From NCBI GenBank assembly GCA_000212915.1, contig CM001167.1, forward strand, positions 1,418,780 to 1,482,779: a stretch of DNA of 64,000 bases, written 5' to 3'. Shown here in pieces: positions 28,153 through 37,346 of this stretch (positions within the stretch are counted from its first letter, which is position 1; the number at the start of each line of letters is the position of its first letter). Below the pieces are notes generated by a model, which did not search any database, was not told the DNA's origin, and saw nothing but the letters and a program-made list of their open reading frames with translations. The position numbers and the translations under genes are program-made. This stretch comes from Bacteroides coprosuis DSM 18011 (GTDB taxonomy: Bacteria; Bacteroidota; Bacteroidia; Bacteroidales; Bacteroidaceae).

Positions 28153-29637
28153 TTAGTCTTCTTGTTTTAATATTTTGTATAGCAAATCCATGTTGACGTG
28201 CTGACGTACATGATCTGCTAATTTATCGTATTGTTCTTCTTTGAATTGAGCTAAATCTAAAGGCTCTTCATTCAATTTATCTGTGTAAGGAGCTAAAATA
28301 TGCTCTATTACATTTGAGTTGTCTAGTATGCCATGAATGTAAGTTCCAAAACATTTGTTGTCAACATAATAACCATCGGTTTGTCCTTCCTCCGTGTGAT
28401 TGACTGGTTTTGACTTGGTACCTTCAATTGGCCTAGTTGATCCCATATGTATCTCATATCCTTTACAAGGTTGAGGCTGATCGAGAAATGTAAACTCTGT
28501 TTGTCGGGTTACTTTTTCTTTTCCCATAATCGTAGTTGTAGGTAAGAGTCCTAAACCCGGGAAACGTTCAATTTCACTCTCTACGTGGAAAGGGTCACAC
28601 ACCTCTTGTCCCATCATTTGATATCCACCACAGATCCCTACCACAGTTGCTCCATTTTTGCGTGCATTAATGATGCTTTGGGCTAAACCATTTTTTCTCA
28701 TTTCGTATAAATCAGATATGGTGTTTTTACTTCCGGGAATTAAGATGATATCAGCTTTCTCAACTTCTTCTGTATTGTTTGAATAGAAAAGATGTACACG
28801 AGGATCTCTTTCCAATACATTAAAATCAGTATAGTTAGACAGATGTTTAAGCAAGATAACTACTACATTGATTTTTCCTCTTTCGGCGTTCATGCTTTTA
28901 GTTTGCAGAACGACAGAATCTTCTTCTTCAATGTGAATATCTGTATATTGAGGAACAACTCCAAGTACGGGTACTTTACACAAGTCTTCAATAATCTTAA
29001 TCCCCGATTCAAACAGACGAGCATCACCTCTAAACTTGTTAATGATAATGCCCTTGATATGTTTGCGTTCTTCTTCGTTCATAAGCATTACTGTGCCATA
29101 TACTGAAGCGAAAACTCCACCTCTATCAATGTCGGCTATCAAGATTACGTCTGCTCCAGCATACATAGCCATCGACATATTCACTAGGTCTATTTCTCTG
29201 AGATTAACTTCAGCAATGCTACCAGCTCCTTCCATCACGATAGGATTATATTTTCCTTCTAGTCGGTCGAAAGCTTGATGTACAGCTTGCCTAAGTTCAT
29301 CCCGTCCTTCTTTCCTGAAATACGCATAAGCACTTTGATTGCCTATAGCTTTACCATTTAATACCACCTGAGAAGTTTTATCTCCTGATGGTTTAAGAAG
29401 TAGGGGGTTCATATCTGTTTGGCAATCCACTCTTGCGGCTTCGGCTTGTACAGCTTGAGCCCTCCCAATTTCTAATCCATCGGCAGTAATAAATGAATTG
29501 AGAGCCATGTTTTGGGCTTTGAATGGAGCAGGTTGATAGCCATCTTGTAAAAAGATTCTACAAAAGGCAGTAGCGATAATACTTTTTCCAACATCACTAC
29601 CTGTACCTGCCAACATGATTGGTTTCAGTTTTTTCAT
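28153..29637 (-). CDS. cobQ: Cobyric acid synthase (CobQ/CbiP)
   Basis: A 494-residue glutamine-dependent amidotransferase that amidates four peripheral carboxylates of adenosylcobyrinic acid a,c-diamide. Seen: the DTBS-like ATPase N-terminus MLAGTGSDVGKSIIATAFCR, PFKAQNMALNSFIT, VMEGAGSIAEVNL, IADIDRGGVFASVYGT, and the class I glutaminase domain with nucleophile Cys336 in GICGGYQMMG and the late YIHGILDN histidine. Length is typical. It abuts cobD with no gap and follows cobJ/cbiC after 16 bases. Confidence 0.95.
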   Translation of the reverse strand: MKKLKPIMLAGTGSDVGKSIIATAFCRIFLQDGYQPAPFKAQNMALNSFITADGLEIGRAQAVQAEAARVDCQTDMNPLLLKPSGDKTSQVVLNGKAIGNQSAYAYFRKEGRDELRQAVHQAFDRLEGKYNPIVMEGAGSIAEVNLREIDLVNMSMAMYAGADVILIADIDRGGVFASVYGTVMLMNEEERKHIKGIIINKFRGDARLFESGIKIIEDLCKVPVLGVVPQYTDIHIEEEDSVVLQTKSMNAERGKINVVVILLKHLSNYTDFNVLERDPRVHLFYSNNTEEVEKADIILIPGSKNTISDLYEMRKNGLAQSIINARKNGATVVGICGGYQMMGQEVCDPFHVESEIERFPGLGLLPTTTIMGKEKVTRQTEFTFLDQPQPCKGYEIHMGSTRPIEGTKSKPVNHTEEGQTDGYYVDNKCFGTYIHGILDNSNVIEHILAPYTDKLNEEPLDLAQFKEEQYDKLADHVRQHVNMDLLYKILKQED

Positions 29638-29653
29638 TTTTAGTGCCTCCTAA

Positions 29654-31060
29654 TCATACATTTCTACCTGGTCGAAGTTGCTCGGCATCTTCAAAGGATA
29701 AAATAGAGTTTACTAAAGTAGCTGCTAAGTTGCTTCCTCCTTTTCTGCCTTCTACAATTAATTTGGGTATCTCTTTAAAAGGCTTAATCATGTGCTTTGA
29801 TTCTTTCACATTGACAAATCCTACGGGAGAAGCAATGATTCCTGCTGGATGTGCCTTGCCCAAGCGTATTAATTTGCATAATTCCATTAAGGCTGTGGGT
29901 GCATTACCAAATACGTAAAGTGCATCAGGATGTTCTTCTACAGCTAAACGAATCCCTGCTTGAGTGCGAGTAATATCGTGTTGTTGAGCTAATTCGGCTA
30001 CACGCTCATCGTGTAAATAACATTTAGCTTCAATACCCAATCTCTCTATAGCTCCTTTGCGAATTCCTGAAGCAGCCATAGTTACATCGGTAATAATTTG
30101 TTTGGTTTTGCCAGATAAGAATGATTTGTTTAAGGTTTCTACAGCATCCTTATCTACATGGAGAATATTTTCCATATCAAAGTCGGCAGTAGTATGAATA
30201 GCATGTAGAAGTGCCCATTTATGTCCGAGAGGGATCTCTTTGTTTTTTAATTCACTCTCAATCGTTTTGAAACTTTTGATCATGATGCTTTGTCCTAAAC
30301 CTACATTGGCATCTCTACCTTCCCGATAATAACCACGAGGAGTAATAATCTGATTTCCAAAAGTATGGCTTTGTGAGTTCCCTATAATGACAATGGTAAA
30401 CATATCTATCTTTTCGATATCTAGTTCGGACAAGGTAGTAATAACTATTTCTTGATCCTCTCGCCCAGCTTGACGAACATAGCCTACGGGTGTTTGTGGA
30501 TCTCTTTCTTCTAAGAATAGCTCTATCAAACGGTGAAGTTGCCAATACCTTCCTTTACTTTTGGGATTATAAATGGCTGTAACAAAATCTGCCATAGCCG
30601 CAGCTTTTATTCTCTTTTCTATGGTTTCCCAAGAAGTCATTAAGTCGGACATGGAGATAACACAAAAATCGTGTCCTATAGGGGCACCAAGTAAAGCAGC
30701 AGCCTTTTGAAAGGCACTAATTCCAGGAAGAGCAATTACCTCAATATCACTATTCTTCTCCTTTTTCATTTCATAAACAAGAGGAGTCATGCCATATATT
30801 CCTGCATCTCCAGAGCTAATTACACAAACAGTTTTTCCTTCCTCTGCATATTTAAAGGCTTCTTCTGCACGATCTTTTTCCTTACGCATACCCGTATCTA
30901 TACAGATCGCTCCTGGCTTGCTGATACCTTCTATAAATTGAAAATAATATTTATAACCTACTATTACATCTGAGGTTTTAATAGCTTCCAATACAGCTGG
31001 AGTAATATCTTCTTGTGAGCCAGGACCAATTCCTGCCACTATAATCTTTCCTTTTAACAT
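29654..31060 (-). CDS. Fusion: precorrin-3B C17-methyltransferase (CobJ/CbiH) + precorrin-8X methylmutase (CobH/CbiC)
   Basis: A 468-residue fusion. Residues 1 to about 245 are CobJ/CbiH, the C17 methyltransferase that also contracts the ring: VAGIGPGSQEDITPAV, VISSGDAGIYGM, ALPGISAFQKAAALLGAPIGHDFCVISMSDL, YNPKSKGR. Residues about 255-468 are CbiC/CobH, which moves a methyl group to C12 in the last ring step: LLHAIHTTADFD with the catalytic histidine near 289, IITDVTMAASGIRK, GNAPTALMELCKLI, PVGFVNVKESK. The joined steps are not consecutive in the pathway, unlike the other fusions here. It overlaps the PepSY gene by 7 bases. Confidence 0.92.
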   Translation of the reverse strand: MLKGKIIVAGIGPGSQEDITPAVLEAIKTSDVIVGYKYYFQFIEGISKPGAICIDTGMRKEKDRAEEAFKYAEEGKTVCVISSGDAGIYGMTPLVYEMKKEKNSDIEVIALPGISAFQKAAALLGAPIGHDFCVISMSDLMTSWETIEKRIKAAAMADFVTAIYNPKSKGRYWQLHRLIELFLEERDPQTPVGYVRQAGREDQEIVITTLSELDIEKIDMFTIVIIGNSQSHTFGNQIITPRGYYREGRDANVGLGQSIMIKSFKTIESELKNKEIPLGHKWALLHAIHTTADFDMENILHVDKDAVETLNKSFLSGKTKQIITDVTMAASGIRKGAIERLGIEAKCYLHDERVAELAQQHDITRTQAGIRLAVEEHPDALYVFGNAPTALMELCKLIRLGKAHPAGIIASPVGFVNVKESKHMIKPFKEIPKLIVEGRKGGSNLAATLVNSILSFEDAEQLRPGRNV

Positions 31061-32520
31061 GTCTTTTTAGGTTTCTTTTTCAGTTTACGTATTAAAAATT
31101 TAAAGCTTAGCCAAACACCTGTACCAGAAACAGCTATACATCCTAAAGCTAGGAACCAGATGGTTAAAGTCCATAATACTGGTCGTTCCATTAGCCATTG
31201 TATGTGCAAATAGTGGAATCCATTGAATAACCATTTTCGTGCTTTTCTATTCTTATCTAAGTGTTTGTAATTTCCTGTTTCAGGACTTATATAATATGTA
31301 TTCTCGTCTTCACTCTCTACGGATACCTTGTAAATAGGTAAATCTAAATCTCTTTTCCAAGGTAAGTAATATTCTTCAAAGTGATGGATAAGTTGGATGT
31401 TATATTTTGTCTCTTGACCATGGATAGACTCTATGGCTTGGCAAATTTGAGCCTCTGATAAATTGAGCCTTTGTATGCTATCTTTCGAAGCATCAATATG
31501 TAACACTTCTTTACCATCTATGATTTCATAGATAGGGACTCCCTGAAAAGAAGTCCAAGAAATTTGTTTTAGTTTTGGAAATGCTTCTTGGAGTTTTCTA
31601 TAATCTAAAGGATAGACAGCAGGATCTACCTTTTTACCTTTAATTTTTTGAGGGATATGATAATTCGTATGTGTCTTTACAAGCCATTGAGGAACTTTCT
31701 GGAGAGCCATCATTCCACTAATAGACCAAGTAAAAAGGAATAGGCTAAATGCAAAACCTAAAAGAGTATGCCACTTATAGCTAAACTTACGATAGGGAGT
31801 GCTCCATTTCTTTTGAATCTTATATCTTTTAGTATAAGCTCTTACCCCTAATATAAATCCTGTAATCACGGTTATAAAAGAGAGAGTGGCTAGGGTAGTA
31901 AGGGTATTTATCCATGTTCGCGTATGTTGGCGTAGAACTGGAATATATAGCTTGTGAGGAATAGAGCCCACATAAGCCCAAAGTCTTTCATTACGTGTGG
32001 TTAATTGTTGGACTTCTCCTGTTCTTGATGATAAGTAAAGTTGATGTTTTGCAGAGTCATCAAAATGTACTTTATAGATGGGAAGTTCTTTTTGATATTT
32101 AGAGTACATAATCCAAATATCTTGCTTGTGCAGCGTATCTATTTTTGCAATAGAAGCCTGAACCCATGATTGAGCGATGTCTTCTAATTCAGCTTTAGAA
32201 ATAGGCTCATCATCTTGCTCTAATTGAGAAGAAATATAATAGGTGTCTTTGCTCGTTTCTACAGTAAATATTCCTTTGTTTTTATACTGATTTACCTGAA
32301 TGCTTTTTAGCTTTTCATCTTGAGGAATTTCTGCTAATACATCCTCTATATTCGGTAAGGAATCGGTGAGGCATATTCTGTGGTCGTGTCTCTGTGTTTT
32401 ATCTACATCAGGAAATGACTTGTAGATCAAAACTAATCCTGTAATAAACCACATTAGGAACAGTAAGCTAATTACTGTTCCTAATACTCTGTGGATGGCA
32501 TATGTTATTTTCTTAAACAT
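31054..32520 (-). CDS. PepSY-associated transmembrane protein
   Basis: A 488-residue inner-membrane protein of the PepSY_TM family. Seen: four strongly hydrophobic segments (about residues 14-33, 205-227, 252-272 and 450-475), histidines next to the membrane segments (AIHRVLGT, KWHTLLGF) and two large periplasmic regions with PepSY-like repeats ending in YYISSQ, LYLSSRTGEV and YYISPETG. Relatives accompany TonB receptors for iron-siderophore or heme and are thought to be membrane reductases or uptake partners. Here it lies inside the B12 operon, overlapping cobJ/cbiC by 7 bases and 15 bases after cbiK, which suggests a role in corrinoid, cobalt or tetrapyrrole handling. That role is inference. 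Confidence 0.85.
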   Translation of the reverse strand: MFKKITYAIHRVLGTVISLLFLMWFITGLVLIYKSFPDVDKTQRHDHRICLTDSLPNIEDVLAEIPQDEKLKSIQVNQYKNKGIFTVETSKDTYYISSQLEQDDEPISKAELEDIAQSWVQASIAKIDTLHKQDIWIMYSKYQKELPIYKVHFDDSAKHQLYLSSRTGEVQQLTTRNERLWAYVGSIPHKLYIPVLRQHTRTWINTLTTLATLSFITVITGFILGVRAYTKRYKIQKKWSTPYRKFSYKWHTLLGFAFSLFLFTWSISGMMALQKVPQWLVKTHTNYHIPQKIKGKKVDPAVYPLDYRKLQEAFPKLKQISWTSFQGVPIYEIIDGKEVLHIDASKDSIQRLNLSEAQICQAIESIHGQETKYNIQLIHHFEEYYLPWKRDLDLPIYKVSVESEDENTYYISPETGNYKHLDKNRKARKWLFNGFHYLHIQWLMERPVLWTLTIWFLALGCIAVSGTGVWLSFKFLIRKLKKKPKKTC

Positions 32521-32535
32521 AAAGTGTTTTCTATA

Positions 32536-33471
32536 TTAATGCATCACTTCTCCAGTTACTTCGTAAACTGCTTTTTTATCTATGATGTCTCTTTTTTTGT
32601 GAGTCGTGATAAATTGTAGATGTTTTACATATAAGTTTTGTATTTGAGGATTTTCTCCTAGTCCTTGTACTCTTACATCTACTTGATAGCCCTCTTTTTC
32701 TAAATCTTCTTTCCAATCTCCAGCAATGTCGTTTTTAGCATGGTCTCCAGCTACAAACATAAGAGGGATAAGAGTTACCTTCTTATACGGAGAAGCTTTG
32801 AGTTGGTTTAATGCGTCATCAAAAGAAGGATAACCTTCAATTGTTCCAATTATGCAGTTGTCGTGTCCTTTTGCTTTGAGCATATAGTCCATCATAGCAT
32901 ATTGTGCCGTTGTAGGGTCAGAAGTTCCGTGTCCTACAAAGATGAAGGCTTGGTCTTTACGAATATCTTTAGTTATGATTTCAATCAAATTACTATAGTC
33001 TTCTGGCTCATAAAGGAGAGGATTACCGATGCGTATATCTTTAAATTGATCTTGAATATCCAATACATTTCTGCGTAGAGATTCCATTTCTACCCCATTA
33101 ATAATAGTTGTCGGTTGAATTAAAATATGGGTGTATCCTTCTTTCTGCAGTTGAGTTAGAACTTGAAGAGGGTTTTGTTTTTTGATTCCTCTTTCGTTCA
33201 ATCTTTTGATAATAATGCGAGAAGTATAGGCTTCATAGAAATCACAATTTGTAAATTGCTCTTTCACCTTTAGGTTGATAGCATCAATGGTTTTCTCACG
33301 AGTGTCGTTATGTGTTGTACCAAAGTGTACCATTAACACAGCGGCTTTATCAGCCTCCTTCATATCTTTAAAAAAGTCAATATGCTCATAATCTCCACCA
33401 CCATGTGCATATAGGGCTAGAGAGCTCACCATACAAATAGCAATTAAGAAAAGTTTTTTAATAGAGTTCAT
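32536..33471 (-). CDS. cbiK: Sirohydrochlorin cobaltochelatase CbiK with signal peptide
   Basis: A 311-residue class II chelatase of the CbiK family, which inserts cobalt into sirohydrochlorin. Seen: AVLMVHFGTTHNDTREKTIDAIN, the VGHGTSDPT catalytic-histidine block and LIPLMFVAGDHAKNDIAGD with the second histidine. Unusually, residues 1-22 form a clear export signal (MNSIKKLFLIAICMVSSLALYA, cut before HGGG) instead of the cytoplasmic start of Salmonella CbiK. Exported CbiK relatives are known in Desulfovibrio and as the heme-binding IhtB of Porphyromonas. It lies 4 bases after the TonB receptor gene and 15 bases before the PepSY gene. Cobalt loading in the periplasm, or a tetrapyrrole-binding role, are both possible. 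Confidence 0.9.
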   Translation of the reverse strand: MNSIKKLFLIAICMVSSLALYAHGGGDYEHIDFFKDMKEADKAAVLMVHFGTTHNDTREKTIDAINLKVKEQFTNCDFYEAYTSRIIIKRLNERGIKKQNPLQVLTQLQKEGYTHILIQPTTIINGVEMESLRRNVLDIQDQFKDIRIGNPLLYEPEDYSNLIEIITKDIRKDQAFIFVGHGTSDPTTAQYAMMDYMLKAKGHDNCIIGTIEGYPSFDDALNQLKASPYKKVTLIPLMFVAGDHAKNDIAGDWKEDLEKEGYQVDVRVQGLGENPQIQNLYVKHLQFITTHKKRDIIDKKAVYEVTGEVMH

Positions 33472-33475
33472 TGTT

Positions 33476-35695
33476 TTATTTATTAAATTTAAGTGTTACA
33501 CTAGCAAAGAATGTTCTTCCTGGAGAGGTTGTAGCATATCTCATCAAGAAAGGTTTTTCATCTTTAAAGTTGAAAATATTATCTATACCCAAAGAAACTT
33601 CAGGGGTGAAGATGGATAGTGCTTTGAAGCGATGAGTGCTTGTAATATTCCATAGGTTATATGAACGAGCATCCATATTCGTATAATAGGCTCTGGATTG
33701 TAAGTGTCCATTCAAGTTGACATTTAAGTCGTATTTACTCCAGTTCTTGAAATAGTTAAGACTTACCGAACCAGTATGGCGGCTTGAACCGTTTAAATAT
33801 TTATCTCTAACATTTGGTTTGTTTTTGGAATTCATATTCTTAGCTTCCAAGAAACTGTAATTCGTACCTAGGGTTAAACCCTCAGTAAGTAGAAATTGCA
33901 TACTCACATCGAAACCTCTACTTCTTGCTCTATCGTAGTTCTGATATTGATAATGATCTTGTTTTGCCGATTCATTAGTATATTGATCATTGATTAAAAC
34001 GCGTTGAATAATATCATCCACGAATGTAATGTAGGCTGAACCTGATAAGGTGAAGAAGTTATTGAAGTATTCAGCATTGAAAGAGAATGAGTTTGACTTT
34101 TCAGGTTTTAAATTGGGGTTAGGATGATTCACTGTACCACCATTCATATTTTCATTTTCGTAGTAAAGTTCCATCATATCTGGGGCACGGAAACCTCCTG
34201 CATAAGATAGGCGCATATTGACATGATCCCAAGAATACATAGTAGAAAGTGAAGGAACAAAGCGATTGTTGAATTCTTTGTGGTGTAAGGCTCTAAATCC
34301 AGCAACAACAGTCCAAGCATCGAAAAATTTCATTTCATCTTGAGCATAAACAGCAGCTGTATAAGCCGATTTTGAATGTTCTAGTTTTTCTGGATTAGCT
34401 AAATAATCGATGGTGTAATCTAGCCCTGTAGTCAACTTATGATGACTAAAGTTTAATACGCTTTTTAAGTCGTTTTTAAAATAGCGTTGACGTTTAGATA
34501 ACTCTGATGTACCTTCTTTTTTACCTTTGAAATGATCTTTTTCATATTCATAGTTGTCAAAATAGGTATCAAAACTGATAAAGCCTATCTTTTTAGGTAA
34601 GCGATAGATTGTTCCAGCCCCGATATTGTAATCCTTATAAGCCATGTTGTAGCTATATGCTTCATAAGGACGATCTTGTTTCTTGTTGTAGTAAGAGCCA
34701 AAAAGATCAAAGCTTAAACGAGCGTTGGGCTTATACGTAAATTTTTGTTTTACAATATTTGAAGAGTAGGCAGTTACAGCTTGTTTTACTGTTTCTTTTA
34801 CGGTAGGCTGACCATTTTCATCGTAACCATTTTTATTTGGACCTCCTTTTTTATCCCATTCGTATGGACTAAGTTGCCAACCATTGGTTTGTCTTCTCTG
34901 GTATGATGTTTGGGAAGTTACTTTACCTAGTTTGAATTCGGCAACAGTAGAGTGAAAGAACTGTCCTTTTCTAGATATCTTATTAGTTGTTGTAATATTT
35001 ACTTTTTCAGTAGGGTTTTGGGTGATGATATTGATAACTCCACCCATCGCTTCCGAACCATAAAGAACAGATGCTGATCCTCTAATAATTTCTATTCTTT
35101 TTATCTTACTCATGTCGATACGCTCCAAGTCTGTCTGACCGCTGGTATCTCCATTCATTTTGTTGCCATCTACTAAAATTAATAGATTTCTACCACCCAA
35201 ACCACTTGCTATAATACCGTGGCTTTCACTATAAGTAACTGAAGAGTTCATGTTGGCAACAATCTCCTCTAAAGAAGTACTTCCTGTATTTTGAATTTCT
35301 TTTTGAGTAAAAATCTGTGTGTGAATGGGGGTGTCTTTCAAATAAGTATGTGTACCTGTTCCTGTAACTACTACTTCTGATAAGTTGAAAGCCTTGTCGG
35401 GCAATACGATAGAGATATTATGCTTGTCTGCTATCTTGTCTATAGACAATCTTTTATCTTGATAATTAAAAGAGTGAACTCTTAAAATAAGGCTTCCTGT
35501 ATCCTGAATACTGAGTTCAAATCTTCCTTGATTGTCTGTCATTGTACCATAGTGGGTTCCCTCAACTGCTATTGTAGCCTCTTTAACGGGGTAACCTTTT
35601 TCGCTCTTTACAATTCCTTTTAATAAGGTTTGAGCACATAACAAGTTGAATGAGCAGCATATAAATGCTACTAAAACCAGTAAAGTCTTTTTCAT
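33476..35695 (-). CDS. btuB: TonB-dependent receptor, BtuB-like, first gene of riboswitch 2 operon
   Basis: A 739-residue outer-membrane receptor. Seen: signal peptide MKKTLLVLVAFICCSFNLLCAQ, a CarboxypepD-regulatory-like domain (about 23-105), a plug domain with RIEIIRGSASVLYGSEAMGGVINIIT, then a 22-strand-type barrel ending in FASVTLKFNK with the terminal aromatic-rich strand. I start at 35695 because this gives the signal peptide; the frame stays open further upstream from a GTG, but that stretch is the riboswitch. Corrinoid uptake is inferred from the cobalamin riboswitch 57 bases upstream and the operon; with CbiK next door, a tetrapyrrole or cobalt-chelate ligand is an alternative. Confidence 0.88.
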   Translation of the reverse strand: MKKTLLVLVAFICCSFNLLCAQTLLKGIVKSEKGYPVKEATIAVEGTHYGTMTDNQGRFELSIQDTGSLILRVHSFNYQDKRLSIDKIADKHNISIVLPDKAFNLSEVVVTGTGTHTYLKDTPIHTQIFTQKEIQNTGSTSLEEIVANMNSSVTYSESHGIIASGLGGRNLLILVDGNKMNGDTSGQTDLERIDMSKIKRIEIIRGSASVLYGSEAMGGVINIITQNPTEKVNITTTNKISRKGQFFHSTVAEFKLGKVTSQTSYQRRQTNGWQLSPYEWDKKGGPNKNGYDENGQPTVKETVKQAVTAYSSNIVKQKFTYKPNARLSFDLFGSYYNKKQDRPYEAYSYNMAYKDYNIGAGTIYRLPKKIGFISFDTYFDNYEYEKDHFKGKKEGTSELSKRQRYFKNDLKSVLNFSHHKLTTGLDYTIDYLANPEKLEHSKSAYTAAVYAQDEMKFFDAWTVVAGFRALHHKEFNNRFVPSLSTMYSWDHVNMRLSYAGGFRAPDMMELYYENENMNGGTVNHPNPNLKPEKSNSFSFNAEYFNNFFTLSGSAYITFVDDIIQRVLINDQYTNESAKQDHYQYQNYDRARSRGFDVSMQFLLTEGLTLGTNYSFLEAKNMNSKNKPNVRDKYLNGSSRHTGSVSLNYFKNWSKYDLNVNLNGHLQSRAYYTNMDARSYNLWNITSTHRFKALSIFTPEVSLGIDNIFNFKDEKPFLMRYATTSPGRTFFASVTLKFNK

Positions 35696-35751
35696 TAGAT
35701 GTTTTATGTAAAATTCATACTCTATTCTTAGCCCCGAGAATATTGTTATCT

Positions 35752-35935
35752 GTTTGTGTTGGCAGGTTTCCTGACTAACTCTGTCTGAACGCCTTCCCAT
35801 TCTGTATTTAGAATAGTGGCAATGAGGATGTTCAAACCGTGTTTTTATAGAGTTCACAGTAGCGGGCACTGTTTCGGATTCTAACCGAATTCCCTTTTAT
35901 ACCCTAGTAAGGAAATACTAGGACATCACCAAAAC
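35752..35935 (-). ncRNA. Cobalamin riboswitch 2 (leads the 15-kb btuB-cob operon)
   Basis: On the - strand the class elements run in order: GTTTTGGTGATG (P1), AAAGGGAATTCGG, TTAGAATCCGAAACAGTGCC, CGCTACTGTGAA, a variable region with GGGAAGGCG, and GTTAGTCAGGAAACCTGCCAAC closing the core. The receptor ATG is only 57 bases past the end, too close for a long terminator, so ribosome-site control is likely. It commands the - strand run from btuB to cobC. Confidence 0.92.
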
Positions 35936-35939
35936 GCTG

Positions 35940-35947
35940 CAAAGGTA
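35940..35947 (-). promoter_or_regulatory. -7 element of riboswitch 2 operon
   Basis: The - strand reads TACCTTTG, an exact TAnnTTTG match, 4 bases before the GTTTTGG that opens the riboswitch. GTTTAA near 35966-35971 is a weak -33 candidate. Confidence 0.65.
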
Positions 35948-36041
35948 TTAAAATATAAAAGAGTTTTAAACACTTCTTTTCTTTTTTTTAATGTAATATT
36001 GTGATTACGTTTTTTATTAGTAATAAAACTTTATAGAAGAT

Positions 36042-37343
36042 ATGAATAAACCCCAATTCTTAATTGCAGCAGCAAACTCTGGTGCCGGAAAAACCACAGT
36101 AACACTTGGATTGATGAGAGTTTTAGCCAAACGCAATTTATCTGTACAACCCTTTAAATGTGGTCCCGATTATATTGATACCAAACTTCATGCATTAGCT
36201 TCTGGTAAGCCTTCTGTAAATTTAGATTTATTTCTTGCGTCCCCCGAGCATATAGAAAACACTTATAATAAGTATACCTCTTCTATAGATGTTTCTGTTG
36301 TAGAAGGTGTTATGGGTTTATTTGATGGTTATAAAAAGATGGAGGGTAGTGCTGCACAGATTGCAAAGCAATTGGATATTCCTATTGTTTTGGTAGTCAA
36401 TGCAAAGGCATCTGCTTATTCTACGGCTGCTTTGCTTTATGGCTTTAAGAATTTCGATAAAGATATTCGTGTGAAAGGAGTCATATTCAATTTTGTGGGT
36501 TCTGAAAGTCATTATAGCTTCTTAAAAGATGCCTGCTACGATGTAGGAGTTGAGCCTTTAGGGTATTTACCTAAAGATGAAAATCTCGCCATTCCTGAAC
36601 GACATTTAGGTTTAGATACCGACAACACCGAAGCCATCCATCATTCTATTGATATTTTGTCAGATGCTATCGAACAGCATGTTGATATAGAACGATTATT
36701 AGAAATAACTTCTTCATCCGTAAAAAGTACGAGAGTAAAAGAGATAGAAACTAAACCTATGTTCCAGTGTATTGCCGTAGCTAAAGATGAAGCTTTTAAT
36801 TTTATGTATGTAGAAAATATTGAGACACTTCAGCAATTGGGTTCTGTTGTTTACTTTAGTCCGTTACACGATAAAGAGCTTCCCCGTGAGGCCGATTTTG
36901 TGTACTTGCCAGGAGGTTATCCCGAGTTTTATGCGTCTAAGCTCAGTGAAAACAAAACGATGCACCAAAGTATTTATGATTATATCGAAAAAGGAGGAAA
37001 GCTTTTTGCTGAATGTGGCGGAATGATGTATTTGTCGTCTTCCATACAAACGAACGAGGGTGTTAAATATCCTATGGTTGATATCTTTCATCAAGAAGCT
37101 AGCATGAAGAATATGAAACTAAAATTGGGTTATCGTTTATTCTCTTATCAAGGTGTAGAATACAGAGGGCATGAGTTTCACTACTCCCAAATCATTTCAA
37201 ATTTGCCAAGTGTTGCACAACAGTATGGGGCAAGAGGTCAGGAAGTGGATACGAAATTACTTCGATATAAGAATGCAGTTGCAGGATACACTCATATTTA
37301 TTGGGCTGATAATGAAATTTGGTTGAATCTTTTTAATGATTAA
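36042..37343 (+). CDS. cbiA: Cobyrinate a,c-diamide synthase (CbiA/CobB)
   Basis: A 433-residue glutamine-dependent amidotransferase that amidates the a and c acetate side chains of (cob(II))yrinic acid. Seen: P-loop AAANSGAGKTTVTLGLMR, PFKCGPDYIDTKLH, VVEGVMGLFDGY, the linker to a class I glutaminase domain, YLPGGYPEFYASKL and nucleophile Cys325 in FAECGGMMYLSSS, and a C-terminal histidine in AGYTHIYWA. Length fits. It is divergent from btuB, with no riboswitch in the 94 bases between the opposing -7 element and its ATG, and is followed 3 bases later by the adenosyltransferase gene. Confidence 0.94.
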   Translation: MNKPQFLIAAANSGAGKTTVTLGLMRVLAKRNLSVQPFKCGPDYIDTKLHALASGKPSVNLDLFLASPEHIENTYNKYTSSIDVSVVEGVMGLFDGYKKMEGSAAQIAKQLDIPIVLVVNAKASAYSTAALLYGFKNFDKDIRVKGVIFNFVGSESHYSFLKDACYDVGVEPLGYLPKDENLAIPERHLGLDTDNTEAIHHSIDILSDAIEQHVDIERLLEITSSSVKSTRVKEIETKPMFQCIAVAKDEAFNFMYVENIETLQQLGSVVYFSPLHDKELPREADFVYLPGGYPEFYASKLSENKTMHQSIYDYIEKGGKLFAECGGMMYLSSSIQTNEGVKYPMVDIFHQEASMKNMKLKLGYRLFSYQGVEYRGHEFHYSQIISNLPSVAQQYGARGQEVDTKLLRYKNAVAGYTHIYWADNEIWLNLFND

Positions 37344-37346
37344 GAA

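Noticed and set aside
28792-29278. Open frames opposite cobQ (28792-29106 and 29036-29278)
   Set aside because: They are antisense to conserved CobQ coding sequence and show no domain; many such shadows occur across the window.
35696-35869. 58-residue extension of the BtuB-like receptor from a GTG
   Set aside because: This stretch lies within riboswitch 2 and its leader; the internal ATG gives a proper signal peptide.
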